From NCBI RefSeq assembly GCF_002920615.1, contig NZ_PQSU01000027.1, forward strand, positions 62,001-126,000: a DNA stretch of 64,000 nucleotides. The letters are read 5' to 3'. The position numbers and the translations under genes were made by a program. Position 1 is the first letter of the stretch, and every line of letters begins with the position of its first letter. The notes under the pieces are model-generated. The model saw nothing but the letters and a program-made list of their open reading frames with translations, did no database searches and had not been told where the DNA came from. This document shows, piece after piece, positions 42,612 through 50,422 of the stretch. The stretch comes from Streptomyces sp. Ru62. GTDB lineage: Bacteria; Actinomycetota; Actinomycetes; Streptomycetales; Streptomycetaceae.

Positions 42612-43639
42612 CCATGAGCAATGCGGGGGGCCGGCGCAGACCGCCGACGATCCACGACGTGGCGCGCGAGGCAGGCGTCTCGCGCGGCACCGTCTCACGT
42701 GTGCTCAACGGCGGCCACTACGTCAGCCCCGCCGCCCAGGAGGCGGTCAACGCCGCCATCCGCAAGACCGGGTACGTCGTGAACCGGCACGCCCGTTCGC
42801 TGATCACGGGCCGCTCCGACTCGGTGGGCTTCCTGCTGACCGAGCCGCAGGAGCGGTTCTTCGAGGACCCCAACTTCAACGTCCTGCTGCGCGGTTGCAC
42901 TCAGGCACTGGCCGCGCACGACGTCCCGCTGCTGCTGATGCTCGCGGGCACCGAGGACGAACGGCGGCGCATCACGCGGTACATCACCGCGGGGCACGTC
43001 GACGGGGTGCTGCTCGTCTCCAGCCACTCCGGCGATCCGGTCGCCGAGGAGCTGCGGAAGGCGGGCGTGCCGCTGGTGGCCTGCGGCAAGCCGATCGGGC
43101 TCGGCTCCAAGGTGAGTTACGTGGCCGCCGACGACCGGGACGGCGCCCGGGACATGGTCCGGCACCTGCTGTCCCTGGGGCGGCGGCGGATCGGGGTGGT
43201 CACCGGGCCGCTGGACACCCCAGGCGGTGTGGAGCGGCTCGCCGGGTACCGGGAGGTGCTCGCCGAGGCGGGCGTCGCGGCCGACGAGCGGCTCGTCGTC
43301 TCCGGCGACTACAGCCGGGCCAGCGGTGAGGCGGGCGCGGAGCGGCTGCTGGCGCAGGCGCCGGACATGGACGCCGTGTTCGTCGCCTCCGACCTGATGG
43401 CGCAGGGGGTGCTGGCGGCCCTGCACCGGGCCGGGAAGCGGGTGCCCGAGGACATCGCCGTCGGCGGCTTCGACGACTCGCCGGCGGCGACCGCCGCCAC
43501 CCCGGCGCTCACCACCATCCGGCAGCCTTGGGACCGGATCAGCAACGAGATGGTGCGGGTGCTGCTCGCCCAGATCGGCGGTGAGGACCCGGCGGCGGTG
43601 ATCCTGCCGACGGAGCTGGTCAAGCGCGACTCGACGTGA
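42608..43639 (+). CDS. LacI family repressor of the galactan locus
   Basis: 343 aa. DNA-binding domain at the N-terminus: T-I-H-D-V-A-R-E-A-G-V-S-R-G-T-V-S-R-V-L-N, hinge helix, then the periplasmic-binding-protein-like sensor domain (about 70-340) with G-G-F-D-D-S-P. Last gene of the transporter operon, coupled by ATGA, hence autoregulated. Expected to bind the three operators at 39258, 39347 and 39403 and to be released by a galactan-derived disaccharide. Confidence 0.94.
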   Translation: MTMSNAGGRRRPPTIHDVAREAGVSRGTVSRVLNGGHYVSPAAQEAVNAAIRKTGYVVNRHARSLITGRSDSVGFLLTEPQERFFEDPNFNVLLRGCTQALAAHDVPLLLMLAGTEDERRRITRYITAGHVDGVLLVSSHSGDPVAEELRKAGVPLVACGKPIGLGSKVSYVAADDRDGARDMVRHLLSLGRRRIGVVTGPLDTPGGVERLAGYREVLAEAGVAADERLVVSGDYSRASGEAGAERLLAQAPDMDAVFVASDLMAQGVLAALHRAGKRVPEDIAVGGFDDSPAATAATPALTTIRQPWDRISNEMVRVLLAQIGGEDPAAVILPTELVKRDST

Positions 43640-44206
43640 CGTCGGGTGCGCTCCGGCGCACCTCCCGGCAGCTGACCCGCGGCGAGGCGCCGTACGGCAC
43701 CACGGCGGTCTCGGTGCCGGTGACGGTGCCGTCCAGGCACAGGTGCGCGCCCATGATCCGCAGGTCGAGCGTGAAGCCCACACCGCCGGCGGACCGCCGG
43801 GGACCGTCCGTGCGTTCGTCGAGGTAGCCGAGGCCGCGCAGCGCTTCCTGGACCTGGTCCGGGGTGGGACCGGGCGTCTTCTCCAGGGCGTCGGTGATCC
43901 TGCGGGCGTGGGCGCGGGCCGCGCACTTCTCGACGCCGCTCGGCGCAACCTCCGCACGGGGGTTCACGGGGGAGCCGGTGGCGTCCGGGACGGGCGGGGC
44001 GCCGGGCAGCGTGGGCAAGGGCGTGGGCGGGCCGCCACGGACCGGCTGCCGGCGCCGTCCTTCCCCGCCTGCTCCCCGCCCTCTCGTTCGCTGCCGCACG
44101 CGGCGAGGACCAACGCGCACAGGGCGAGCGGCACCGCGCGGCCGGCGGCGCGGGTGAGCCTAACGGAGCGCGGCGCACGGGTGCGTGTGGTGAAGAGTGG
44201 CTTCAT
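43620..44206 (-). pseudogene. Frameshifted lipoprotein gene
   Basis: ATG 44206 opens a signal peptide with lipobox L-V-L-A-A-C-G-S-E and continues to about K-D-G-A-G-S. The plausible continuation (V-R-G-G-P-P-T-P-L-P-T-L-P-G then a globular domain with E-K-C-A-A-R-A-H-A-R-R-I-T-D-A-L, ending at 43620) is in another frame, offset as if one base were missing near 44030-44080. The downstream frame has no start with a ribosome site. Either the gene is broken, or there is a sequencing error. The intact protein would be a lipoprotein of about 195 aa. The end overlaps the lacI stop region by 20 bp. Confidence 0.65.
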
Positions 44207-44427
44207 CCCGGCACTCTCGGATGCGTGCGGCTCCCCGGCATGAGTACGGCTGCTCAGGTACGGCTCCCAGGTGTGCGTGCGGCGTTGCGGCGGGGTGGCG
44301 CCCGTGCGGGCGAGAAGGCCCCGCCCGAAGCGGTCAGGATCGGAGAAGCCGCGGCGGGCTCCCCGGCCCTAGCGTGGGAGCACCGGCGGGGGACCGTCGG
44401 ATCCCGCGTCTCGAAGGAGTGAGCACC

Positions 44428-44778
44428 ATGACCGCCGGCCTGCAGACGATCATCTACCCGGTGAAGGACCTGGACCGCGCCAAGGCCCTGTTCGGCGCGC
44501 TGCTGGGTGTCGAGCCGTACGCGGACGAGCCGTACTACGTCGGTTTCAAGGCCGCCGGCCAGGACGTCGGCCTGGACCCGAACGGGCACGCCAAGGGCAT
44601 GACCGGGCCGGTGCCGTACTGGCACGTGACGGATCTGCGGGAGCGGCTCGCGGCGCTGCTGGCGGCGGGCGCCGAGCTGCTGCAGGACGCGCAGGACGTC
44701 GGCGGCGGCCGGCTGATCGCCTCTGTGAAGGACGCCGACGGCAACCTCGTCGGGCTGCTCCAGGACGCGACGGCCTGA
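44428..44778 (+). CDS. VOC family (glyoxalase/bleomycin-resistance fold) protein
   Basis: 116 aa, two beta-alpha-beta-beta-beta modules: I-Y-P-V-K-D-L-D-R-A-K-A-L-F at the start of the first and Y-W-H-V-T-D-L-R-E-R-L at the second. Candidate metal ligands are few (H in Y-W-H-V), so it may be a binding protein rather than a dioxygenase. ATG 44428 follows GAAGGAG. It precedes a marR gene in the same direction by 73 bp. Confidence 0.87.
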   Translation: MTAGLQTIIYPVKDLDRAKALFGALLGVEPYADEPYYVGFKAAGQDVGLDPNGHAKGMTGPVPYWHVTDLRERLAALLAAGAELLQDAQDVGGGRLIASVKDADGNLVGLLQDATA

Positions 44779-44806
44779 CGTCACCACGCCCCCCGCGCCC
44801 AGTACT

Positions 44807-44822
44807 AGTTGCATACTCAACG
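44807..44822. promoter_or_regulatory. Small inverted repeat before marR
   Basis: AGTTGCATACTCAACG contains GTTG-N6-CAAC, 30 bp upstream of the MarR start, a plausible autoregulatory site. Confidence 0.4.
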
Positions 44823-44851
44823 ATTGGCCGGATCGGTGCTACCGTGCGGGT

Positions 44852-45274
44852 ATGGCAGGCACGACGGCCGAGACCCGGCTCGAAGAACGCTGGCGGGACA
44901 TCCTCGCGGTGCACGCGCGCACGATGTGCGAGATCGACCGCGCCCTGCATCCGCACGGTCTGGGCGCCAGCGACTTCGAGGTGCTGGACATCCTGGCGAC
45001 GGAGTCGCCCCGGCAGGGTGACCAGTGCCGGGTGCAGAACCTGGTCGGCCGGGTGCATCTCAGCCAGAGCGCGCTGTCCCGGCTCATCGGCCGGCTGGAG
45101 AAGGACGGCCTGGTGGAGCGCTCGGTGTGCGCGGAGGACCGGCGCGGGGTGTGGGTCGCGCTCACTTCCAAGGGCCGGGCGCTGCACGCCGAGGTACTGC
45201 CGGTGCAGCGGGCGGTCCTGCGGCGGATGCTGGCCCGGCAGCGCGGGACCCACCCCGGAGAACCGGCCGCCTAG
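44852..45274 (+). CDS. MarR family transcriptional regulator
   Basis: 140 aa. Winged helix about 40-105, with L-V-G-R-V-H-L-S-Q-S-A-L-S-R-L-I-G-R-L-E as helix-turn-helix and the wing R-S-V-C-A-E-D-R-R-G-V-W-V-A-L. Unlike most MarR proteins it has three cysteines (T-M-C-E, D-Q-C-R, S-V-C-A), raising the possibility of redox or metal sensing. Its TAG stop and that of the convergent pqqB share bases (ctag, 45271-45274). Confidence 0.9.
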   Translation: MAGTTAETRLEERWRDILAVHARTMCEIDRALHPHGLGASDFEVLDILATESPRQGDQCRVQNLVGRVHLSQSALSRLIGRLEKDGLVERSVCAEDRRGVWVALTSKGRALHAEVLPVQRAVLRRMLARQRGTHPGEPAA

Positions 45275-46167
45275 AGCACCAGCTCCGTCCCGTCCGGCAG
45301 GATCTCGGCGCCGTATCCGGCCACGCGCGCGCGTGCGGGTGAGGCGGGGTCCAGGAGCGGGTTGGTGTTGTTGAGGTGGGTGTAGATCCGGCGCGCGCCG
45401 GGATACCGGGCCAGTGCGGCCAGCGAGCCCTGCGGACCGGTGACCGGCAGGTGGCCCATGGCGGCCTGACCGGCGCCGGGGCGCACCGCCGTGCCCATCT
45501 CGTCGGCGGCGAAGAAGGTGCCGTCCAGCAGCACGCAGCCGGCCTCGGCGCACAGCCCGTCCAGGACGGGGCTCCAGGCGCCGACGCAGGGCGCGTACAC
45601 CAGCACTCCCCCGGTGGCCAGGTCCTCGACGCGGTACGCCGTCACCCACGGTCCCGGCTCCGTGGACGCCTGGTCCGGCACGTACTTCGGGACCTTCACC
45701 CCCACCGGATGGGCGGTCACCACGAGTCCGCCGGCCAGCACGAAACCGCCGTCGGCCAGGCTGTCGGCCCACTCCCAGGGGGCGTAGCGGTCCAGTGCGG
45801 CGCGGGCGGGGGCGAGAACGGCGCGCACCGGGGGCGCGGCGTAGATCTTCAGGCCCGCCGCCCCGCGCAGCTCGGTCAGGCCGGTCACGTGGTCGGCCTC
45901 GGCGTCGGTGAGCAGCACGCCGCGCAGCGGCGTGTCCCGGGGTCCGGGGCCGGGCCACAGGGCCCGGGTGGCGGCGAGCTGGATCCGCAGGTCCGGGGAT
46001 GCGTTCAGCAGCCACCAGTCGCGGCCGTTGCCGGTGACGGCGGCGCACTCCTGTGTGCGGGAGGGCAGCCTGCCGTCCCGGGCGGCGGCGCACAGCGCGC
46101 AGGCGCAGTTCCACTGCGGGAAGCCGCCCCCGGCGGCGGTGCCCAGCAGGACGACCTTCACGACCAT
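45271..46167 (-). CDS. pqqB: PQQ biosynthesis protein B-like metallohydrolase
   Basis: 298 aa, the usual PqqB length. The opening V-V-L-L-G-T-A-A-G-G-G-F-P-Q-W-N-C-A-C-A-L-C is diagnostic, followed by L-T-D-A-E-A-D-H-V-T-G-L and a C-terminal Y-T-H-L-N-N-T-N-P-L-L. PqqB is a metallo-beta-lactamase-fold enzyme that hydroxylates a tyrosine-derived intermediate in pyrroloquinoline quinone synthesis. None of pqqA, C, D or E is nearby, so it is an orphan here. ATG 46167 with AAGGAG upstream. Confidence 0.88.
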   Translation of the reverse strand: MVVKVVLLGTAAGGGFPQWNCACALCAAARDGRLPSRTQECAAVTGNGRDWWLLNASPDLRIQLAATRALWPGPGPRDTPLRGVLLTDAEADHVTGLTELRGAAGLKIYAAPPVRAVLAPARAALDRYAPWEWADSLADGGFVLAGGLVVTAHPVGVKVPKYVPDQASTEPGPWVTAYRVEDLATGGVLVYAPCVGAWSPVLDGLCAEAGCVLLDGTFFAADEMGTAVRPGAGQAAMGHLPVTGPQGSLAALARYPGARRIYTHLNNTNPLLDPASPARARVAGYGAEILPDGTELVL

Positions 46168-46324
46168 CGGCTCCTTCGCGCTCGCCCGATTCGTCTCCCG
46201 CTGGGATCTTCCCGCCGGAAGGGCCGGTGACCACCGGCGCCGGGGAGCACTTCCGGCCGTCCTGGACCGGGACACCTCGCTGTTCGCGCGCCGGTGCGCG
46301 CGGTGTGTGGGCGTGCGCCGGGCT

Positions 46325-46425
46325 TCGGCGTGGGGGCGTAGCCCTCAGCGTGCGGGCGTCCCCCGGCTCAGCGTGGGGACGTAGCCCGGCTTCAGCGTGG
46401 GGGCGTACGGCCGGGATTCAGCGTC
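46325..46425. repeat. Degenerate direct repeats, about four copies of 20-26 bp
   Basis: The core CAGCGTGGGGGCGTAGCCCGG recurs, with substitutions, from 46325, 46345, 46368 and 46392, and a fifth partial copy starts at 46418. It fills the gap between pqqB and the SseB-like gene. Confidence 0.7.
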
Positions 46426-46447
46426 CGCGTCCCTCAGGGACGGCGGA

Positions 46448-46846
46448 TCACCGGGCCAGCAGGGTGCGTACCCCCTGGGAGGTGAGGGTCAGCCCGTGCG
46501 CGGAGCTGCCGTCGATGGCCAGGGAGAGGTCTCCCTCGGGCCACTGGGCGGCGAGCGCGCCGAGCGGGATCAGGCGGTAGCGCGAGACGAACGGCAGCAG
46601 CTCGGCCATCTCGCCCTCCGTGGTGAACACCGGGACGACCGGGTCGCCCCCGGGCTGTTCCAGGACGGGCAGCGCCACCGTCGAGGCGTCGGCGCCTTCT
46701 CCGTCCACCGCGTCGTCCGGTACGGGGACGAGCACGTCACTGTGGGCGAGGGTGTCCAGGGCGGCCTGGTCCTCGGCGTTCTCGGCCAGCGCGTCCAGTG
46801 CCTGCTGGGCCGGCGTCGGCTGGGCGTCGTGTGCGGGTGTCTCCAT
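46448..46846 (-). CDS. SseB-like domain protein
   Basis: 132 aa. After an acidic helical N-terminus (A-L-D-A-L-A-E-N-A-E-D-Q) comes D-V-L-V-P-V-P-D-D and, later, F-T-T-E-G-E-M-A-E-L-L, the typical blocks of the SseB N-terminal domain found in many small Streptomyces proteins. The function of the family is not established; the E. coli name derives from enhanced serine sensitivity. ATG 46846 with a modest GGGGA upstream. Longer in-frame readings run through non-conserved Arg/Pro sequence. Confidence 0.75.
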   Translation of the reverse strand: METPAHDAQPTPAQQALDALAENAEDQAALDTLAHSDVLVPVPDDAVDGEGADASTVALPVLEQPGGDPVVPVFTTEGEMAELLPFVSRYRLIPLGALAAQWPEGDLSLAIDGSSAHGLTLTSQGVRTLLAR

Positions 46847-47271
46847 GGCTGGTCCCCAGGTAGCGGCGGTCGTACGGGCCGTCCGGGCGGGCTGGTGCCC
46901 GGACGGGCTCCCGCCTCGCGTACCCGGTGGGGTCCCCGGCATGCGTGGGGATCGGCGGCAGGTCCGGTGACGAGGCGGTGGACCCGGCGACGGCCGGGGA
47001 ACGACCAGGTGAGCGCGGCACGACCAGTACCGCCGATCACCCCTCACGCGCGTGCGCCCCGATCGGCGGGCCGCACGACGTACCGGGCGTGACCTGGCTC
47101 GACGCGCCGACGCCGCAGGACGTGGACGAGTACGCCACGGTGCTCGCGTCGAGCTGGACGGGGAGCTCGGCCGCTACCGGGTACGGGGCGCACGCACCTG
47201 ACGCGGAGGGCACCCGTCCCAGGTGCTCGCCGGGCGACCGCTCACCGCCGGTGGCCCGGGCGGGACACCGG
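46847..47271. other. 425-bp gap without an assignable gene
   Basis: Between the SseB-like gene start and the isochorismatase end. A plus-strand frame from GTG 47089 begins V-T-W-L-D-A-P-T-P-Q-D-V-D-E-Y and could be the relic of a coding region, but it lacks a ribosome site and runs into antisense of the hydrolase gene. No clear hairpin or promoter. Confidence 0.4.
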
Positions 47272-47859
47272 TCACGGCCCGGCCTGCGCGAGCAGGTCGT
47301 CGATGGCGGTGACCCGGACCAGCGGCCGGTAGAGCTCCATGATCTGCAGGGCCTTGACGTGGGAGTCGTCGTCCACGCCGGCGCAGGCGTCCGCCACGAC
47401 CAGCACCTCGGCGCCGGCGTCCGCGGCGGCGAGGGCGGTGGAGAGCACGCAGCACTCGGTGCTGACGCCGGCCAGTACCAGCCGGCCGTCCGGGCCGGTG
47501 CGGCCGGCGAGTTCGGGGGTCCACTTGCCGAAGGTGGCGGTGTCGATGACGTGGTCCGCGAGACCGGTGAACTCGTCGGTCAGCGCCCAGAGTCCGGCGT
47601 CGGGGGGCCGAAGGGCGAAGGGCCACTGGTCGTAGTAGGCACGCCAGGCGCCGGCCGGCCGCTCCGGGGCCAGGAAGCGTGTGAAGGTGACGCGGCCGGC
47701 GAAGGCCGGCAGCAGGGCCCGTACGCCGGCTGCCGCGTCGGCGTACCGGGGGGTGGCCCAGGGGCTCGCCGGGTCGGCGAACACGCGCTGCATGTCGATG
47801 ACGGCGAGATGTCCGGGGCTCCTGCGGGGCACCCGGGCGCCGGGGTGCCCGGCGCTCAT
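47272..47859 (-). CDS. Isochorismatase-like cysteine hydrolase
   Basis: 195 aa. Catalytic triad visible: D22 in V-I-D-M-Q, K112 in F-G-K-W and C137 in G-V-S-T-E-C-C-V. Family members hydrolyse nicotinamide, biuret, ureidoacrylate or isochorismate. The gene's ATG overlaps the stop of an NCS1 nucleobase permease (ATGA), so a nitrogen heterocycle or its breakdown product is the likely substrate. ATG 47859. Confidence 0.9.
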   Translation of the reverse strand: MSAGHPGARVPRRSPGHLAVIDMQRVFADPASPWATPRYADAAAGVRALLPAFAGRVTFTRFLAPERPAGAWRAYYDQWPFALRPPDAGLWALTDEFTGLADHVIDTATFGKWTPELAGRTGPDGRLVLAGVSTECCVLSTALAAADAGAEVLVVADACAGVDDDSHVKALQIMELYRPLVRVTAIDDLLAQAGP

Positions 47860-49409
47860 GGGTTCAGCACCCCTTCGTCGAGCGCCGGGCTCGGTTCCCG
47901 GGCCTCCTGGGAGCGGACCCGGGCCCGGCCCAGGAGCAGCGTGCCGACGAAGGTGAGGGCCAGGGCGACGAGGACGCCCAGGTTGGCGGAGGCCCAGGCA
48001 CCGGTCCTGCCGCCGAGACCGAACGGCTCCAGCAGGTAGCCCTGCCAGGTCAGCCAGCGCGCGGCGCTGTTGGTGACCAGGCCCCAGCCGACCGCCGTGG
48101 CGGCGAGGGTGAGGACCAGCGGGCGGAGGGGGACGTCGCCGTAGCGGCCGTGCGGGCGGAACAGGTCGCCGTCGTCGTAGTCGCGGCGGCGCAGGGCCAG
48201 GTCGGCGAGCATGACGCCGGCCCACGCGGCGATGGGCACGCCGAGGGTGGTGAGGAAGCCCATGAACTGGACGAGGAAGGTGTCGGCGAAGAACACGATG
48301 TAGATCGCGCCGGCGATCATCAGCACGCCATCGAAGAGCGCGGCCAGATAGCGGGGCACCCGCAGGCCGGCGGAGAGCAGGGCCAGGCCGGAGGAGTAGA
48401 TGTCGAGGACGGCGCCGCCGACCAGACCGAGGACGGCGACCAGGGCGAACGGCACCAGGAACCAGGTCGGCAGGAGTGTCGCCAGCGCCCCGATCGGATC
48501 GGCCGAGATGGCCTTGCTCAGCCCAGCGGAGGAACCGGCCAGCAGCAGGCCGAGCACCAGCAGGACGAGCGGGGCCAGGGAGCCGCCGAAGGCGGTCCAG
48601 CCGATCACGCCCCGGCTGGAGGAGTCGCGGGGCAGATAGCGGGAGTAGTCGGCGGCGGCGTTGACCCAGCCGAGGCCGAAGCCGGTCATCATGAACACCA
48701 GCGCGCCGATGAACTCCTGCGCCGAGCCCGCCGGGACGGCCTCGACCGTGCTCCAGTGGATGTGGTCGGCGACGAGGACGACGTAGACGATCGTGAGCGC
48801 GCCGGTGACCACGGTGATCCAGGTCTGCAACCGCATGATCAGGTCGAAGCCCATGACCCCGCCGACGACGGTCAGCGCGGCCACCACCATGAGGGCGACC
48901 GCCTTCGTCTCGGTGCCGCCGCCCCAGCCCAGGCTGTCGAAGACGGTCGCGGTGGCCAGCGTGGCGAGCGCGGTGAGGACGGTCTCCCAGCCGACGGTGA
49001 GCATCCAGGAGACGACGGACGGCAGCCGGTTGCCGCGCACGCCGTAGGCGGCCCGGCTGAGCACCATGGTGGGGGCCGAGCCGCGCTTCCCGGCGACCGC
49101 CACGAAGCCGCAGAGCAGGAACGAGACGGCGATGCCGAGCACGCCGGACAGGACGGCCTGCCAGAAGGAGATGCCGAAGCCGAACGCGAAGGCGCCGTAG
49201 CTGAGTCCGAGCACGGACACGTTGGCCCCGAACCAGGGCCAGAACAGGGAGCCCGGGGTGCCCCGGCGCTCCGAGTCCGCGATCACGTCGAGCCCGTGCG
49301 TCTCCAACTGGAGGGGACGGCCGGTGGCTCCGCCGTCGGCAGGACCGGTCGCTCCTCCGTCCAGAGGGCCGGTGGCTCCGCCGTCGAGAGGGTCGTGCGG
49401 GTGCGTCAT
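47856..49409 (-). CDS. NCS1 family purine/cytosine-type permease
   Basis: 517 aa, 12 helices. Core blocks F-G-A-N-V-S-V-L-G-L-S-Y-G, L-S-R-A-A-Y-G-V-R-G-N and A-A-D-Y-S-R-Y-L-P are typical of NCS1 nucleobase:cation symporters. The cytoplasmic N-terminus contains three copies of D-G-G-A-T-G. ATG 49409 preceded by AGGTGG. Coupled to the cysteine hydrolase, so import and first cleavage of one compound is a reasonable joint role. Confidence 0.9.
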   Translation of the reverse strand: MTHPHDPLDGGATGPLDGGATGPADGGATGRPLQLETHGLDVIADSERRGTPGSLFWPWFGANVSVLGLSYGAFAFGFGISFWQAVLSGVLGIAVSFLLCGFVAVAGKRGSAPTMVLSRAAYGVRGNRLPSVVSWMLTVGWETVLTALATLATATVFDSLGWGGGTETKAVALMVVAALTVVGGVMGFDLIMRLQTWITVVTGALTIVYVVLVADHIHWSTVEAVPAGSAQEFIGALVFMMTGFGLGWVNAAADYSRYLPRDSSSRGVIGWTAFGGSLAPLVLLVLGLLLAGSSAGLSKAISADPIGALATLLPTWFLVPFALVAVLGLVGGAVLDIYSSGLALLSAGLRVPRYLAALFDGVLMIAGAIYIVFFADTFLVQFMGFLTTLGVPIAAWAGVMLADLALRRRDYDDGDLFRPHGRYGDVPLRPLVLTLAATAVGWGLVTNSAARWLTWQGYLLEPFGLGGRTGAWASANLGVLVALALTFVGTLLLGRARVRSQEAREPSPALDEGVLNP

Positions 49410-49497
49410 CGCCGAGCCACCTGCCCTACCTGTCCGGACGTGTTCGATCACGCTAGGTCTGCCCTCGGGGGCACGGGAGCAAGCCCGGTTCAGCCGG

Positions 49498-49821
49498 TCA
49501 GCGGTCGAACTCCTCCTGGATCGGGGTCTTCGGCTCCTCCCGCAGATGCTGGGAGAGTCCCGGCTTGCCGCCCTGCCGTGCCTGTTCCGCCCGCTGGGTG
49601 GCGTTGGTGCCGAGGTCCGAGTCCGGGTCCACCCGGACCGACCTCGCCACGTCCGCGCGGTTGGTGTACTCCTCGGCGGGGATGCCGCGCAGGGCCTTCA
49701 CGACCTCCTCGGAGGCTCCCGCCTCCCGCGCGGCCGAGACCAGCCGGTCCTTGTCCGCCGGGTAGGTCACGTCCTTCAGCGCGTCCAGCACCTCGGGAAC
49801 GCTGGTGTGTGCCATGCCCAT
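49498..49821 (-). CDS. DUF2795 domain protein
   Basis: 107 aa. Residues 8-65 form a DUF2795 domain (V-L-D-A-L-K-D-V-T-Y-P-A-D-K-D-R-L) that aligns with the 64-aa protein at 50169. The remainder is a charged, probably disordered tail. The function of DUF2795 is unknown. ATG 49821 with GGGAGG 4 nt upstream (49815 is an alternative). Sits 9 bp after a 51-aa acidic gene, probably one operon. Confidence 0.8.
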   Translation of the reverse strand: MGMAHTSVPEVLDALKDVTYPADKDRLVSAAREAGASEEVVKALRGIPAEEYTNRADVARSVRVDPDSDLGTNATQRAEQARQGGKPGLSQHLREEPKTPIQEEFDR

Positions 49822-49830
49822 GACGCCTCC

Positions 49831-49986
49831 CTACGCGTCGCCGCTCTCGTCTGCGGTCTCTTCCGGCTGCTCGTCCGCGGGGTCCGCTCCTTCCGCCTGT
49901 GACGGAGTGGTGCGGGGCGGCTGATCGGCCTCGGGGGCACCCGGCTCCGGTTCGCCCTCGGCCTGGGAAGGGGTGTTCTCGCTCAT
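49831..49986 (-). CDS. Small acidic disordered protein (51 aa)
   Basis: M-S-E-N-T-P-S-Q-A-E-G-E-P-E-P... to E-S-G-D-A. Very rich in Glu, Asp, Pro, Ala, with the motif P-S-Q-A-E-G present twice and no aromatic residues. ATG 49986 has GGAGAG upstream at good spacing, and the stop is 9 bp before the DUF2795 start. Similar short acidic genes often accompany DUF2795 in actinomycetes, but I cannot name a function. Confidence 0.6.
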   Translation of the reverse strand: MSENTPSQAEGEPEPGAPEADQPPRTTPSQAEGADPADEQPEETADESGDA

Positions 49987-50168
49987 CGGATGCTCTCCGT
50001 CCTCTCACGCGTGCGCGCTGTTCCGGAGCCCCGGGTACCCGGGCGACGCGGCACCCATCACCCGCGGAATCTCTGAATCCGCTTCCGCCGGATGGGTACC
50101 TGACCAGTCCGGCGCAGCATGCGGCGCCGGCCCGATGATCCTGAACCAACTCACCGCCTGGAGGAGCC

Positions 50169-50363
50169 ATGGCGGGTATCACCCCACCTGACCTGCAGAA
50201 AGCCCTGTCGGGCGCGGATTACCCGGCCACTTCCGACCAGCTTCGGAAGGTCGCCGAGAACAACCACGCCCCCAAGGAGATCACCGAGCGGATCTCTCAC
50301 CTCGGGAAGAAGAAGTTCGAGAACCCCGCCGAGGTCAGCAAGGCCGTCTTCCAGAACGAGTGA
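50169..50363 (+). CDS. DUF2795 domain protein (64 aa)
   Basis: Consists of the DUF2795 domain alone: D-L-Q-K-A-L-S-G-A-D-Y-P-A-T-S-D-Q-L then E-N-P-A-E-V-S-K-A-V. Clearly homologous to the minus-strand gene at 49498-49821, from which it is divergent with 182 bp between start codons. ATG 50169 follows GGAGGAG. Unknown function. Confidence 0.82.
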   Translation: MAGITPPDLQKALSGADYPATSDQLRKVAENNHAPKEITERISHLGKKKFENPAEVSKAVFQNE

Positions 50364-50380
50364 CGGCACCGGACACGGGT

Positions 50381-50417
50381 GCGCGGCGGCCGGGGGCTTG
50401 CGCTCCGGCCGCCGCGC
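50381..50417. terminator. Bidirectional terminator
   Basis: GCGCGGCGGCCGG (50381-50393) pairs perfectly over 13 bp with 50405-50417, loop 11 nt, between the convergent DUF2795 gene and the cysteine-tailed permease. Confidence 0.8.
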
Positions 50418-50422
50418 GGTGG

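Noticed and set aside
47089..47271. Plus-strand frame beginning VTWLDAPTPQDVDEY in the 425-bp gap
   Set aside because: Looks faintly protein-like, but no ribosome site, no stop before entering the antisense of the cysteine hydrolase, and no recognised family.
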